Of a stretch of DNA of 64,000 nucleotides, positions 44,254 to 55,142 are shown piece by piece (positions within the stretch are counted from its first letter, which is position 1; every line of letters starts with the position of its first letter). The stretch covers positions 429,740-493,739 of the forward strand of contig NZ_SDOZ01000002.1 of assembly GCF_004134775.1 (NCBI RefSeq), read 5' to 3'. Both the position numbers and the translations under genes were made by a program. The DNA comes from Candidatus Borkfalkia ceftriaxoniphila. Its GTDB lineage: Bacteria; Bacillota; Clostridia; Christensenellales; Borkfalkiaceae. The notes beneath the pieces are model-generated. The model saw nothing but the letters and a program-made list of their open reading frames with translations. It did not search any database and was not told where the DNA came from.

Positions 44254-46005
44254 ATGAAATTATTTAATTTACTCTTCGGCTGCGAACTGGAAGGCACAGA
44301 AAAACTCTTTTATCAGGGCGGCGCGGCATACGACGCGGAGCGGAAAAGCCTTCGCTTTCAAGCGGGAGAAACAGCGTCTTTCGAAACGTATTTCAATCTG
44401 TTTTCCTATGCGAAATACAGAAAATACTGCGGGATTCAAAACGCGGACGTCCGTTTCGAGGGAACGGGAAGTTTTCTCGCGGAATTTTTTTGCAGAACGC
44501 AGTCCGGGAATACCCTGCCGCTGCAAACGGTGAAATTTACCGATTCTTATACGGTGCGGCTGGATATTTCCGAACTCCCCGATAAGGGTTATCTATATTT
44601 TACGCTGACCGCGGAGAGCGAGGCGGAACTTACGGGCGGCAGTTATCTTGCGGATACAAACAACGACAATCCCGTAAAAATCGGGCTGGTCATCTGCACC
44701 TATAAGCGCGAAACGTTCGTAAAAAACAATTTAAAGCGCCTTTTGGCGGGTATTGCCGCAGAACCCGAATGGGGAAATATTCTGCACGTTTTTGTCATCG
44801 ACAATGCGAAAACGCTGGAACTTCCCGAAAACGAATATTATACCGTCGTACCCAACAAGAATCTCGGCGGCTCGGGCGGGTTCACCCGCGGGATCACCGA
44901 AGTGTGCAAAGATCCTTCGTTCACGCATTTTCTGCTGATGGACGATGATATCCATTTCGAATTCGAAACGCTCAAACGCACCGCTTATTTGTTGCGGGCG
45001 CTTTCCGATGAGTACAAATACGCTACGATCGGCAGTCCGATGATGTATTTGGACAGACCTACCGAGCAGCATGAATTCGGAGGATATTTTACGGGGCTGA
45101 ATTATAAGCCGCGCAATTCCCATCTCGATATGACACAAGCGGAAAGTTTATTGCTGAATGAGGACCCTCCGCAGCCGAATTATACAGGCTGGTGGTATAC
45201 ATGTATGCCGGTACAGACAGTTGCAAAATACAGTCTGCCTCTCCCCCTGTTTATAAAAGCAGACGATATCGAGTACGGCATGCGCGCCATAGAACACTTG
45301 ATATTATTGAGCGGGATTGCCATCTGGCATCAGGATTTTACTTTAAAATACAATCCTGTTATGGATTATTACCTCAAACGCAATGAGTTGATATTATCCA
45401 CACTTCGCTTTAAGATCGGGAGTTTTAAACAAAGTTTAAAATTCCTTTACTCTTCTTTCATTCAGTTAGCGCTCAAACGTTACTTTTGTGCCGAACTGAT
45501 CATAAAGGCGTATCAGGATTTTTTCAGCGGTTATCAATTCTTGATCGAGCAAGACATGGAAAAACTGAATCGGGAAATCATGAATTATCAACCGCAATTT
45601 TACGATAAAGCAGAACTTGAACAAAGATTCCATGTCGATATTGCCGAAGGATTAGAAAAAGTAAAGGTCAAAAATCCGAAGCGGAATATTTTCAGAAAAG
45701 CTATCCTGACGATCGAAAATTTTATGCCTTCTTTTTTATTTCGAAAAAAACCCATTGTCGTAGACGCAAATTCTACGAGGGCAAGGCCTCTTTTTCTGAA
45801 AAAAACATCTATACATTACGACACGAACCGAGAGCAGGGCTACATTTGTGAATTTGATTCAAAACGCCGCCGAAAAATCCGCCGCCAAATCTTCGGCATG
45901 TATTTTCGAATACTTTTTAAATATCGCAAATTAAAAGCAGAATATCAAAAACATTATCCGGAAACCTGTTCCTTGGAAGAATGGAATCGTAAATTTGAAA
46001 TATAA
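44254..46005 (+). CDS. GlfT2-like family 2 glycosyltransferase
   Basis: The 583-residue protein has an N-terminal beta-sandwich (about 1-130), a GT-A domain (GLVICTYKRETFVKNNLKRLL near 147-167, LGGSGGFTRG near 206-215, and the metal motif LLMDDDIHFE near 228-237) and a helical end, as in galactofuranosyltransferase GlfT2. WH of IAIWHQDF matches the late catalytic His region. It probably extends a galactofuranose-type or similar surface glycan. The first half has the G+C-rich codons of its neighbours and the second half is A/T-rich. It follows cimA by 21 nt without a terminator. Confidence 0.85.
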   Translation: MKLFNLLFGCELEGTEKLFYQGGAAYDAERKSLRFQAGETASFETYFNLFSYAKYRKYCGIQNADVRFEGTGSFLAEFFCRTQSGNTLPLQTVKFTDSYTVRLDISELPDKGYLYFTLTAESEAELTGGSYLADTNNDNPVKIGLVICTYKRETFVKNNLKRLLAGIAAEPEWGNILHVFVIDNAKTLELPENEYYTVVPNKNLGGSGGFTRGITEVCKDPSFTHFLLMDDDIHFEFETLKRTAYLLRALSDEYKYATIGSPMMYLDRPTEQHEFGGYFTGLNYKPRNSHLDMTQAESLLLNEDPPQPNYTGWWYTCMPVQTVAKYSLPLPLFIKADDIEYGMRAIEHLILLSGIAIWHQDFTLKYNPVMDYYLKRNELILSTLRFKIGSFKQSLKFLYSSFIQLALKRYFCAELIIKAYQDFFSGYQFLIEQDMEKLNREIMNYQPQFYDKAELEQRFHVDIAEGLEKVKVKNPKRNIFRKAILTIENFMPSFLFRKKPIVVDANSTRARPLFLKKTSIHYDTNREQGYICEFDSKRRRKIRRQIFGMYFRILFKYRKLKAEYQKHYPETCSLEEWNRKFEI

Positions 46006-46008
46006 AGA

Positions 46009-46035
46009 AAGAGCAAGGTCAATGACCTTGCTCTT
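46009..46035. terminator. Bidirectional terminator between convergent glycosyltransferase genes
   Basis: AGAGCAAGGTC (46010-46020) pairs perfectly with GACCTTGCTCT (46024-46034), loop AAT. T-rich tracts follow on both strands (TCTTTATT and TTTCTTTAT). Confidence 0.75.
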
Positions 46036-46037
46036 CT

Positions 46038-49000
46038 TTATTCCATAATATCTATAAATTGTTTGAAATCTTGCTCTAAATAGTAAAATTTTTCATTTCG
46101 ATTTAATAAGCGATATTTTTCAACATATTTCAAAAGTTCTCCCGCAAGTTTACCTTTACAGTCTTCATTCAACGTTTTATAATGCCAACCGATGAATTGA
46201 ACGAACCAATTACAAAACGATCTTTCATATCTTTGATATATTCCCTTCGCATTCCAATCTTCATATATTTTATCCGCTGCCAAAAGACAATTATTCCAGG
46301 ATTTTTCACGCGAGGAAGAAATTGACTCGCTGTTGTTTTTTCTTTGATTCACTAAAATTTTATCCACATAAGTAATTCTTTTTGCTAAGGCAATGGATGT
46401 AAACACAAAATACGCATCGTTGGTGCTGCGTACGTCCTGAAATTTCAGCGCGTGTTTTCTTATGAAATCAGTACGATATAATTTATCCCATGCCCAACCC
46501 ATAAATGCCCAACAGACATAGTCGCCGAGTTTTTTTCCGCTGAATACGGTTTGTAACGGTAAACAATCTTTATGAATGCTCCAATTCATATCGATATATT
46601 TTTTTGTCTTATCGTCAAACCCGCGGCACGCGCAGACGGAAATATCCGCCCCCGTCCCTTCTGAACGAATTAAAAGAGATCGAATTAAATCAGGTTCAAA
46701 AACATCGTCCGCATCGAGGAAAATTGTATACTTTCCTTTCGCATGGGCAAATCCCGTGTTTCTCGCCACACCTGCATATAAATGATTTTGACGATACAAG
46801 AAGATATTCTTATGTTCTTTTTGATAATGCTCCACGATTTCATAAGTATTATCGGAAGAGCCGTCGTCCACGCAAATAATTTCAAGATTTTGATATGTTT
46901 GATGCAGCAAACTGTTCAAACACTCTTTTAAGAATGCCGAAACATTATATAACGGCATTACTACGCTTACCAACGGCTGAGCGTTTTGTAATTTCAAAAG
47001 TCCTTTGGCATCATATTTTACTGATTTTTTTGCTATTGTATTCTTTACGTATTTTTTGAATTTGCGGACAAGCCCTCGCGCTTTGCGGGGAAAATAAGTA
47101 ATTATACGCCCGACCTTATAGGACCAGGAATTACGAATAGAATTTAAATCGTCATCGAAGCGATCATTTCCCAACCCGTTCTTCTGCAGCCAAAAACGTT
47201 GCCACTCGCCGGCTGAAATCAAACCGTAATACAGATATTTTTGCGAGTTATAATCTTTCGTGAGATCACAGTCCTCTGATATCTCCGCCGAATCAGCATA
47301 GGCAAATTTTAAGAGAAAATCATAGATATATCCGTTAAAAAAATCTTCCCTCGTATAATTGCTCAAATTCAATAAACGTATAATATCTTCCCGACGCGCA
47401 AAAGCCTCTGTACCGTTTTCACGGATGATTTGAACCAAATCCTCTGCGATTACGTTTAATACCCCGATTTTGCCTTGTCCGGTAATATGCAAAGAATTCA
47501 AGTATCTGTATTCTTCCAATCTCGAACAAAAATCAATATTTTGGCTGTTTAGCGGATTCAGGCACAGGCAATTATTTTTTTCGAAATAAATATTCCGACA
47601 ACGCAACAGATACTCTACCACAAACGACAGGCTGTCGCCGTTATCACGATAGTCTTTAAATTCTAATTTGTTTTCATAAATCTGCTGCACAGATAAAATT
47701 TTATTGTTCAAAGAAATTCCGCATCCGTATATTACTGCGGCATCCTGATGATTGAAAACAATCCCCTCTCCGATAAAGTTTTTATTATAATCGAATACGT
47801 CATAAGCAACGTTTCCGCAACTAAGTTGTATGTTTGCACCGAACACATAAATATCTATATCGTTTGAATCAAAACATTCCATTGCCGAAGAATATAAGCA
47901 AGCGTTCAAAATCGCGCCGGAAGGAACGATATGCAAATATTTTCCCGTTATTTGCTGCAAAACCTGATTGAGCAATGCAGGCATTGAATCTTTTGATTCC
48001 ATGATAACGGTGCGGTCGTCCTTTTGCAAATATTCTTTTTCTGCGGCGGTAAATACATCTCCTATACAAAAAATCTGTAAATTTCCGTACTTTTGGTTTG
48101 CAATGCTTTTAAATGTATCGAGGAACATATGGTTCGTTTTTACCAAAACTACGCTGATACCCGGTTGATCGGAGATAATATAATTCAATTTTTGCAAAAA
48201 AGCCCGCGGTTCACGCATCAATAACCGCACGCATTCTCTTTCCGTATCATTGAATATTTTAAAATCGATTTCTTTTGTTTCTTTTCCTCTTATAAATTCT
48301 TTCTGCATGTATTCCGCAAATTCCAGTTTAAACATATAAGCGATGCGGTTTAACGTAAATACGTAATTATGAAACTTTTTCAGCCAATAATATCCGATTA
48401 TTTCTTTGCGGAGCGATAAGTTTCCTTTTAAAAACCGGTCAATGTATTTATATTCTTCACTGACGCAGTAAACTTTATTGCTGTCATAAACCGAAGAATT
48501 GGGGTTGTCGCGACGGTTCATATAAAAAATCGAATCTAAAAAGACAACCGATTTTGCGAGGCAAAAGGTCTGAAACCAAAAGCCGTTATCCTGAAAGGAC
48601 GCCCCCGGCGTTTCGTTATGACGGATCTGATTTCTCAATAAAAAATCGCGGCGGTAAATACCGCTCCACGTATTCATCGGAAAACGAAACACTTCTTTTT
48701 CTTTGAACGGGCAGATTACGCGATGATAATATTTTTTTTGTTCCGACAATCGGACTTCTGTACGGGAAACGAACCCCGATTCGGAAGAAAAACGACAAAA
48801 ATCCGTTTTGACGATTTCAGCATTTTTCGCGCGGGCGACTCTGTAAAGAGTCTCATACATTTCGGGAAGAATATAATCGTCCGTTTCAACGATTCCGATA
48901 TATTCCCCCTTTGCCGCGTCAACGCCGACGTTGAGAGAATGTCCGTATCCCGAATTCTTTTTATCGATTATAATGACGCGCGGATCGTCTCCCTTTATCT

Positions 49001-49199
49001 TTTGTACGATCTTTAAGGAAGAGTCGGTCGAGCCGTCGTTTACAACGATGATCTCGATATCTTTCAGCGACTGACGAATTACGCTGGTCAAACATTCCGC
49101 AATATATTTTTCCTGATTGTACATCGGCATGATGACCGATACTTTGGGGCGTCTTTCGTTCATGTTTTTTGAATCCTGATATGTTTTAATCTCTTCCAT
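46038..49199 (-). CDS. Large glycosyltransferase with two GT2 domains
   Basis: The 1053-residue protein has a GT-A domain at about 18-130 ([33 protein letters not shown]) and a second at about 755-880 ([34 protein letters not shown]). The middle about 500 residues is not recognised and may be a third, degenerate transferase domain. It probably adds two kinds of sugar, or a repeating pair, to a surface polymer. The ATG at 49199 lies inside the 3' end of ugd (14-nt overlap); an ATG at codon 13 is also possible. The gene is A/T-rich. Confidence 0.85.
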   Translation of the reverse strand: MEEIKTYQDSKNMNERRPKVSVIMPMYNQEKYIAECLTSVIRQSLKDIEIIVVNDGSTDSSLKIVQKIKGDDPRVIIIDKKNSGYGHSLNVGVDAAKGEYIGIVETDDYILPEMYETLYRVARAKNAEIVKTDFCRFSSESGFVSRTEVRLSEQKKYYHRVICPFKEKEVFRFPMNTWSGIYRRDFLLRNQIRHNETPGASFQDNGFWFQTFCLAKSVVFLDSIFYMNRRDNPNSSVYDSNKVYCVSEEYKYIDRFLKGNLSLRKEIIGYYWLKKFHNYVFTLNRIAYMFKLEFAEYMQKEFIRGKETKEIDFKIFNDTERECVRLLMREPRAFLQKLNYIISDQPGISVVLVKTNHMFLDTFKSIANQKYGNLQIFCIGDVFTAAEKEYLQKDDRTVIMESKDSMPALLNQVLQQITGKYLHIVPSGAILNACLYSSAMECFDSNDIDIYVFGANIQLSCGNVAYDVFDYNKNFIGEGIVFNHQDAAVIYGCGISLNNKILSVQQIYENKLEFKDYRDNGDSLSFVVEYLLRCRNIYFEKNNCLCLNPLNSQNIDFCSRLEEYRYLNSLHITGQGKIGVLNVIAEDLVQIIRENGTEAFARREDIIRLLNLSNYTREDFFNGYIYDFLLKFAYADSAEISEDCDLTKDYNSQKYLYYGLISAGEWQRFWLQKNGLGNDRFDDDLNSIRNSWSYKVGRIITYFPRKARGLVRKFKKYVKNTIAKKSVKYDAKGLLKLQNAQPLVSVVMPLYNVSAFLKECLNSLLHQTYQNLEIICVDDGSSDNTYEIVEHYQKEHKNIFLYRQNHLYAGVARNTGFAHAKGKYTIFLDADDVFEPDLIRSLLIRSEGTGADISVCACRGFDDKTKKYIDMNWSIHKDCLPLQTVFSGKKLGDYVCWAFMGWAWDKLYRTDFIRKHALKFQDVRSTNDAYFVFTSIALAKRITYVDKILVNQRKNNSESISSSREKSWNNCLLAADKIYEDWNAKGIYQRYERSFCNWFVQFIGWHYKTLNEDCKGKLAGELLKYVEKYRLLNRNEKFYYLEQDFKQFIDIME

Positions 49200-50388
49200 A
49201 TAAATCTCGGGTATAAACTTTTTCTTTTACGTCGGAAAGGGGCTCGTCCAGACGGTTGGCAACGATCACGTCGGCAAGGCGTTTGAACTGTTCAAGATCG
49301 GAAATCACGGGACTGTTGAAAAAATTGTCTTCCCGATAGGTCGGCTCGTAGACGATAACGCGAATCCCTTTCGCTTTTAACCGTTTCATTACGCCCTGGA
49401 TCGAACTTTGCCTGTAATTGTCGGAATTCGACTTCATGGTCAGGCGGTATATTCCCACGACGGCGTCTCGATTCTCGGGATATCCCGCCTTTTTCAAAAT
49501 GCGTTCCGCTACGAAATCTTTCCGCGTGCGGTTAGAATCGACGATCGCGCGGATCAGATTCTCGGGCACTTCGCGGTAATTCGCCAGCAACTGTTTGGTA
49601 TCTTTGGGCAGACAATAGCCGCCGTATCCGAAGGAAGGGTTGTTGTAATGCGTTCCGATACGGGGATCTAAACTCACTCCGTCGATGATCTCTTTCGTGT
49701 TCAGCCCGTGCAGTTCGGCGTACGTGTCCAGTTCGTTGAAATAAGAAACGCGCAGCGCGAGATAGGTATTGGCGAAAAGTTTTACCGCCTCTGCCTCGGT
49801 ACTGTTCATGATCAGTACGGGCACGTCCTCTTTCAGCGCGCTCCCGCGGAGAAGTTCGGCAAATTCTTTTGCCTTCCGCGTCAGGCGCGCGTCGCGCTTG
49901 TCTGTTCCGACGATGATACGCGACGGATACAGATTATCGTACAATGCTCTGCCTTCGCGCAAAAATTCGGGAGAAAAAAGAATATTTTTATCGGACAACT
50001 GCTCTTTCAGCCCGTTCGTATAGCCCACCGGCACCGTGGATTTCACGACGATGACAGCCTCCCGATTGACGGCGCGGACTTCTCCGATCACGCTTTCAAC
50101 CGAAGAAGTATCGAAATAATTGGTTTGAGGATCGTAATTGGTGGGCGTGGCGATCAGGACGAATTCCGCGGCGCGATATGCCATCGCGCCGTCCTTCGTC
50201 GCAGTAAGACGAAGGGGCTTTCGGACGAGATATTCCTCGATGTCTTTGTCCGCGATAGGCGATCTTTTGGCGTTGATCGCATCTACGCGTTCCTGCGATA
50301 CGTCGACGGCAGTCACCTCATGACGCTGCGCCAAGAGTACCGCATTGGATAATCCTACGTATCCGATCCCTGCGATTGCTATTTTCAT
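49186..50388 (-). CDS. ugd: UDP-glucose 6-dehydrogenase
   Basis: The 400-residue enzyme oxidises UDP-glucose to UDP-glucuronate with two NAD+. It has an N-terminal Rossmann motif [10 protein letters not shown] near 7-16, FSPEFLREG near 132-140 and the catalytic Cys in [11 protein letters not shown] near 248-258. AGGGAAA precedes the ATG. It is followed directly by the double glycosyltransferase gene, suggesting that glucuronate goes into the same surface glycan. Its composition is that of the main chromosome. Confidence 0.93.
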   Translation of the reverse strand: MKIAIAGIGYVGLSNAVLLAQRHEVTAVDVSQERVDAINAKRSPIADKDIEEYLVRKPLRLTATKDGAMAYRAAEFVLIATPTNYDPQTNYFDTSSVESVIGEVRAVNREAVIVVKSTVPVGYTNGLKEQLSDKNILFSPEFLREGRALYDNLYPSRIIVGTDKRDARLTRKAKEFAELLRGSALKEDVPVLIMNSTEAEAVKLFANTYLALRVSYFNELDTYAELHGLNTKEIIDGVSLDPRIGTHYNNPSFGYGGYCLPKDTKQLLANYREVPENLIRAIVDSNRTRKDFVAERILKKAGYPENRDAVVGIYRLTMKSNSDNYRQSSIQGVMKRLKAKGIRVIVYEPTYREDNFFNSPVISDLEQFKRLADVIVANRLDEPLSDVKEKVYTRDLYGRD

Positions 50389-50516
50389 GTTTTTTCCCTA
50401 CAAAGTAATTAAGTATATTTTACTGAACAAATATGATGATTGTATGTTATTTCCTGAAAAGCCTTAAAATTATACCACATTGCAACAAAATTTAAAACCG
50501 ATTTCGTACTCTGTCG
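50389..50516. other. Intergenic region upstream of ugd
   Basis: A/T-rich, probably holding the ugd promoter. I see no strong -35/-10 pair and no clear terminator for the LysR gene. Confidence 0.4.
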
Positions 50517-51389
50517 TCAATTTGGCTGAGAATCCTCTTTCATCGTCTGCAAAAACTCGCAGGCGGCGGCGTTGGTCTTCGAATAGGAACAATAAGTGAC
50601 AATGGCGGGGGTAGCGAAATCGATGAGACGGACTTCTTCCAAAAGCCCCGCTTGCAACTCGCTCTCGGCGAGGCGGCAGGGCAGAAAACTATACCCGAAC
50701 CCGTCCGTCAGATAGTGGATCAGTTTGCCGCTGTTGTCGATCTCGAACCCGAACGCGTGCCGCGGCGGAAACAGCGATAAAATAAATACGCCCACGTCGC
50801 CGTAGGCGAAATTGCATAAGAGATAGTCGAGATTCGCAAGTTCCGCCTTGCGGATGCCGTTTTTATATTCGTTGATGCGCGGCGAAGCGAAGAGCGCCAG
50901 ACGGTCGGAATAAAACTCCTCGCAGGCAAAGCCCGCCTTTTTTAAGGGCACGTAGGAAAAGGCGACGTCGATGATCTTATCCTGCAGCATCTGCAACATG
51001 TCCAGCGAATGCCCCAGCATCACTTTGGTGGAAATATCTTTGCGCTTGCGGATAAAATTGCTGATGACCGGATAGAGCGCGCTCTCGTATACCGCGTTGA
51101 TGGCGCCGATCTTCAGCGTTTTTTTGTATTTCGCCGAAGAATTGACTTCCTGTATGAACGACTCTTCCAGTTCCGTCATGCGCACGGCGTAGTTTAAAAA
51201 CACGCTCCCCTCTTCGGTCAGTTCCACGCCGCCCGCGCGCCGCACGAACAGTTTTTTGCCGATCTCCTTTTCCAGTTCGAAGATGCGGTTGGTGACCGTC
51301 GACTGCGCCACGAACATTCTTTCCGCGGTGCGCGTAAAGTTTTTCAGTTTGGAAAGCATGATAAATGTCTTCAATCCGTCGCTCGTCAT
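50517..51389 (-). CDS. LysR-family transcription regulator
   Basis: The 290-residue protein has an N-terminal winged HTH (LKTFIMLSKLKNFTRTAERMFVAQSTVTNRIFELEKEIG) and a periplasmic-binding-like effector domain. GGAGGAG precedes the ATG. It is divergent from leuC across 135 nt, so it most likely controls the leuCD-leuB operon, with an intermediate of the leucine or citramalate route as inducer. That role is inferred from position. Confidence 0.88.
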   Translation of the reverse strand: MTSDGLKTFIMLSKLKNFTRTAERMFVAQSTVTNRIFELEKEIGKKLFVRRAGGVELTEEGSVFLNYAVRMTELEESFIQEVNSSAKYKKTLKIGAINAVYESALYPVISNFIRKRKDISTKVMLGHSLDMLQMLQDKIIDVAFSYVPLKKAGFACEEFYSDRLALFASPRINEYKNGIRKAELANLDYLLCNFAYGDVGVFILSLFPPRHAFGFEIDNSGKLIHYLTDGFGYSFLPCRLAESELQAGLLEEVRLIDFATPAIVTYCSYSKTNAAACEFLQTMKEDSQPN

Positions 51390-51454
51390 CTTCTCTCCTC
51401 CGTGTCATTCGTTTTTTCGATGAAACCGATTAAAATTATCTATTTTATAAATCG

Positions 51455-51483
51455 TTTACAAATTATATCATATGTGCTATAAT
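51455..51483 (+). promoter_or_regulatory. Promoter of the leuC operon
   Basis: TTTACA (51455-51460), 17 nt, TATAAT (51478-51483), about 42 nt before leuC. The off-consensus -35 suits activation by the divergent LysR protein. Confidence 0.7.
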
Positions 51484-51524
51484 AAAGCAAGAAAAACAAA
51501 CGATCAAAAGGAGCGTAATCGATC

Positions 51525-52787
51525 ATGGGAATGACAATGTCACAAAAAATTCTCGCCTATCACGCAGGGCTTGACAGCGTGAAGGCGGGACAACTGATCA
51601 ATGCGGAACTGGACATGGTTCTCGGCAACGACATCACCTCGCCCGTTGCGGTAAAAGAATTCGGCAAGGCGGGCTTTTCCTGCGTGAAATGCCGCGACCG
51701 CGTGAGCATGGTAATGGACCACTTTACCCCCAATAAAGACATCAAGGCGGCGGAACAAGTCAAGACCGTGCGCAATTTCGCCAATCAGTACGGCATAGAA
51801 AACTTTTTCGACGTGGGCGAAATGGGCATCGAGCACGCGCTTCTCCCCGAAAAAGGACTGGTGGGCGCGGGCGATCTCGTCATCGGCGCGGACAGCCACA
51901 CCTGCACGTACGGCGCGCTCGGCGCATTTTCCACGGGCGTGGGTTCCACCGATATGGCGGCGGGCATGATGAGCAATATGTGCTGGTTCAAAGTCCCCTC
52001 CGCGATCAAATTCGTTTTGAAAAACAAACCCGCGAAATATATTTGCGGCAAGGATATCATTCTGCATATCATCGGACTCATCGGCGTGGACGGCGCGCTG
52101 TATAAGTCGATGGAATTCGTCGGCGACGGCATTCAATATTTGACCATCGACGACCGTTTCACCATCTGCAACATGGCGATCGAAGCGGGCGCGAAGAACG
52201 GCATCTTCCCCGTGGACGATACGACGCGCGAATATCTAAACGGCAGATTCAAGCGCGAGATCCGCGTATTCGAGGCGGACGCCGACGCGGAATACGAGCG
52301 CACGATCGAAGTAGACCTCTCCGCGCTGAAACCTACCGTTGCGTTCCCGCACCTGCCCGAAAACACCCGTACGCCCGAGGAATGGGGCGACGTGAAGATC
52401 GACCAGGTCGTCATCGGCAGTTGCACGAACGGCCATATTTCCGATTTGCGCATCGCGGCGGATATTCTGAAGGGCAAGCGCGTCGCCAAGGGCGTGCGCT
52501 GCATCGTGATCCCCGCGACCAACACTATCTGGAAACAGGCGATGCACGAGGGACTGTTCGACGTGTTCGTAGACGCGGGCGCGGTGGTCTCCACCCCTAC
52601 CTGCGGGCCCTGCCTGGGCGGTCACATGGGCATTCTGGCGGCGGGAGAACGCGCCGTGGCGACGACCAACCGCAATTTCGTGGGACGCATGGGGCACGTG
52701 GACAGCGAAGTCTATCTCGCTTCCCCTTACGTTGCGGCGGCGAGCGCGATCGCGGGCAAAATTGCTACGCCCGATCAAGTGAAATAA
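51525..52787 (+). CDS. leuC: 3-isopropylmalate dehydratase, large subunit
   Basis: The 420-residue aconitase-family protein carries the 4Fe-4S cysteines: [12 protein letters not shown] near 301-312 and [13 protein letters not shown] near 359-371. With LeuD it isomerises isopropylmalate, and probably citramalate too in a CimA-containing organism. The length is that of the short archaeal/clostridial type. AAAGGAG lies upstream of the ATG at 51525. Confidence 0.95.
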   Translation: MGMTMSQKILAYHAGLDSVKAGQLINAELDMVLGNDITSPVAVKEFGKAGFSCVKCRDRVSMVMDHFTPNKDIKAAEQVKTVRNFANQYGIENFFDVGEMGIEHALLPEKGLVGAGDLVIGADSHTCTYGALGAFSTGVGSTDMAAGMMSNMCWFKVPSAIKFVLKNKPAKYICGKDIILHIIGLIGVDGALYKSMEFVGDGIQYLTIDDRFTICNMAIEAGAKNGIFPVDDTTREYLNGRFKREIRVFEADADAEYERTIEVDLSALKPTVAFPHLPENTRTPEEWGDVKIDQVVIGSCTNGHISDLRIAADILKGKRVAKGVRCIVIPATNTIWKQAMHEGLFDVFVDAGAVVSTPTCGPCLGGHMGILAAGERAVATTNRNFVGRMGHVDSEVYLASPYVAAASAIAGKIATPDQVK

Positions 52788-52805
52788 TCATCGGAGGTTG
52801 AAAAT

Positions 52806-53291
52806 ATGAAAGTACAGGGCACGGTTTTCAAGTATGGCAACGACGTCGATACGGACGTTATCATTCCCGCGCGTTATTTAAACACCACTTCCGAGGCGGA
52901 ACTCGCCTCGCACTGCATGGAAGATATCGATAAAGAATTCGTTAAAAACGTAAAACAGGGCGACATTATGGTGGCGGAAGACAATTTCGGCTGCGGCTCC
53001 TCGCGCGAGCACGCGCCCATCGCCATCAAAGCGAGCGGCATTTCGCTGGTCATCGCCAATTCTTTCGCGCGCATCTTCTACCGCAATTCCATCAATATCG
53101 GGCTGCCCATTCTGGAATGTCCCGAGGCGGTGGCGAACATCAAGGCGGGCGACGTGGTTTCCTGCGACCTTGCCAAGGGCCTCATCGAAAACGTGACGAC
53201 GGGCAAGACCTTTCAGGCGGAGCCTTTCCCCGACTTTATTCAGAACATCATCGACAAAGGCGGCCTGATCAAATCCATTCAGAGTAAATAA
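52806..53291 (+). CDS. leuD: 3-isopropylmalate dehydratase, small subunit
   Basis: The 161-residue swivel-domain protein has [14 protein letters not shown] near 12-25 and the substrate-binding [10 protein letters not shown] near 60-69. Length fits the short LeuD type that pairs with the 420-residue LeuC. It follows leuC by 18 nt behind GGAGGT. Confidence 0.95.
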   Translation: MKVQGTVFKYGNDVDTDVIIPARYLNTTSEAELASHCMEDIDKEFVKNVKQGDIMVAEDNFGCGSSREHAPIAIKASGISLVIANSFARIFYRNSINIGLPILECPEAVANIKAGDVVSCDLAKGLIENVTTGKTFQAEPFPDFIQNIIDKGGLIKSIQSK

Positions 53292-53335
53292 ATCATGCGA
53301 CGCGCACGGTACGCGCGCCGTCAGGGGGAGAGATT

Positions 53336-53974
53336 ATGATAAACAAACTGCGCACCAAACCGCGCGACAAAGCCGTATATAAAGATACGGTCAGGAGTAT
53401 TCCCGCTTTTATAGTATGTCTGGCGCTTTCTGTCTATAGTCTTATAGCCTACTTTTCTTTCGCCGACTTTCCCTTATACAGCGTCATTGCCTTTCCCGTC
53501 ATAACGGCTGTCGTCGTTTTGTTTGCGGTTCTCGGTATCGTGCGCGGAAGAAAAAAGGCTTTCAGATTTTCAACGGCGGGCAAGGATGACAGATACCCTA
53601 CCGTCATGATCATGCAAGCCATGCCGGCGGACAAAAAAACGCCGTTTCCCACCGCTTATTTGGAGTATTATCCCTGCGGCGCCGAACCCGTGAAACAGTA
53701 CGCCGAACTCGAAGCCGCATTAAACGACCTGATCGACCAGGTATCCGACAGCGAAGCGGAAAAATTATACGAACAGGAAGAGCAACTCAGCGACGCTTTG
53801 GGAGATTGCATCGATTATCAGGACTTTGCGCCCGTCGACGTACTTTCGCTGTACCGCAAGAAAATCGTGCTGGATAAACGCATTTACGACGCTTTCAAGC
53901 CCTATTTCGACTGGAATACTGTGCGGCTCAATCAAAATGAGATCATTCTTTTTGAAAAAACACAAAACAAATAA
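53336..53974 (+). CDS. Unknown membrane protein inside the leu operon
   Basis: I do not recognise this 212-residue protein. Two hydrophobic helices (about 23-45 and 49-70) are followed by a soluble domain of about 140 residues rich in acidic and aromatic residues (LEYYPCG, SEAEKLYEQEEQL, DYQDF). Topology would leave the domain in the cytoplasm. GGGGGAGAG precedes the ATG. It lies between leuD and leuB, 18 nt before leuB, on the same strand and without a terminator, so it is co-transcribed with them. Confidence 0.75.
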   Translation: MINKLRTKPRDKAVYKDTVRSIPAFIVCLALSVYSLIAYFSFADFPLYSVIAFPVITAVVVLFAVLGIVRGRKKAFRFSTAGKDDRYPTVMIMQAMPADKKTPFPTAYLEYYPCGAEPVKQYAELEAALNDLIDQVSDSEAEKLYEQEEQLSDALGDCIDYQDFAPVDVLSLYRKKIVLDKRIYDAFKPYFDWNTVRLNQNEIILFEKTQNK

Positions 53975-53992
53975 CATATCCGAGGTTTTAAC

Positions 53993-55075
53993 ATGAAAAA
54001 ACATATTGCAGTTCTGGCGGGCGACGGCATCGGCCCCGAAATCACCGACGGCGCGATCGCCGTTTTAAAAAAGATCGGCGAAAAATACGGACACGAATTT
54101 GAATTCGAACACCTTCTGATGGGCGTTTGCGCCATCGAAGAGACGGGCGAACCCCTTCCGCAGTACACGATCGACCGCTGTCTTGCATCCGACAGCGTCC
54201 TTCTCGGCGCGGTAGGCGGCGCGGTGGGCGATCCACGCATCAATAACCTTCCCGGGCATCTCCGCCCGGAGGCGGGGCTCTTGAAGATCCGCGCGGCGCT
54301 GGGATTGTATTCCAACCTGCGCCCCGCAAAACTCTTCCCCGCGCTGGCGGGCGCCTGCCCCTTACGCGCGGATATCGCGGCAAAGGGCATCGATTTGGTG
54401 GTCGTGCGCGAACTGACGGGCGGCATCTATTTCGGCGAGCGCGGCAGAGGCCAAAGCGAGGGCGGCGAATACGCCTACGATACGGAAAAATATAACGTGG
54501 AAGAGATCACGCGCATCGCGAAGATCGCTTTCGAACTCGCTCAGAAACGTAAGAAAAAGGTCATTTCCATCGACAAGGCGAACGTTCTGGAATCTTCCCG
54601 TTTGTGGCGCGAGATCGTGCATACCGTGGCGAAAGATTATCCCGACGTGGAAGTGACGGATATGCTCGTGGACAACGCGGCGATGCAGTTGGTCAAGAAT
54701 CCCGCCCAGTTCGACGTGGTGGTGACTTCCAACATTTTCGGCGATATCCTCTCCGACGAAGCGGCGATGATCACGGGCAGCATCGGTATGCTCGCCTCTT
54801 CTTCGCTCGGCGCGACCAAGCGCGGGCTGTACGAACCCATTCACGGCAGCGCGCCCGACATTGCGGGCAAAGACCTCGCCAACCCCATCGCGACCATTCT
54901 TTCGGCGGCGATGATGCTGCGCGACAGTTTCGATTTGGGTAAGGAAGCGGAAGCCGTCGAACAGGCGGTCAACAAGGTGTTGGACGAAGGCTACCGCACC
55001 GCGGATATTTTCAGCGAAGGCAAAACGCTCGTCAAAGGCAGCGAGATGACCAAACTTATCGTTGACAGAATTTAA
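53993..55075 (+). CDS. leuB: 3-isopropylmalate dehydrogenase
   Basis: The 360-residue NAD-dependent decarboxylating dehydrogenase has AGDGIGPEI at 9-17, the [10 protein letters not shown] stretch near 136-145 and [13 protein letters not shown] near 248-260. In an organism with CimA it can also oxidise methylmalate on the way to 2-oxobutyrate. The promoter of yggS begins inside its last codons. Confidence 0.95.
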   Translation: MKKHIAVLAGDGIGPEITDGAIAVLKKIGEKYGHEFEFEHLLMGVCAIEETGEPLPQYTIDRCLASDSVLLGAVGGAVGDPRINNLPGHLRPEAGLLKIRAALGLYSNLRPAKLFPALAGACPLRADIAAKGIDLVVVRELTGGIYFGERGRGQSEGGEYAYDTEKYNVEEITRIAKIAFELAQKRKKKVISIDKANVLESSRLWREIVHTVAKDYPDVEVTDMLVDNAAMQLVKNPAQFDVVVTSNIFGDILSDEAAMITGSIGMLASSSLGATKRGLYEPIHGSAPDIAGKDLANPIATILSAAMMLRDSFDLGKEAEAVEQAVNKVLDEGYRTADIFSEGKTLVKGSEMTKLIVDRI

Positions 55076-55090
55076 CGAATGGATTATAAT
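55062..55090 (+). promoter_or_regulatory. Perfect consensus promoter of yggS, beginning inside leuB
   Basis: TTGACA (55062-55067, in the last leuB codons), 17 nt, TATAAT (55085-55090). Transcription should start near 55096-55097, inside the left arm of the terminator hairpin that follows. Confidence 0.85.
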
Positions 55091-55130
55091 AAGACCCGTA
55101 CCCCAAGAAATTGCAGGTACGGGTCTTTTT
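55091..55130 (+). terminator. Terminator of the leu operon, overlapping the yggS start site
   Basis: AAGACCCGTACC (55091-55102) pairs perfectly with GGTACGGGTCTT (55116-55127), loop of 13, followed by TTTTT. Transcripts from leuB make the full 12-bp stem. Transcripts from the yggS promoter lack the first half of the left arm. Confidence 0.85.
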
Positions 55131-55142
55131 GGAGGTTTTTTC

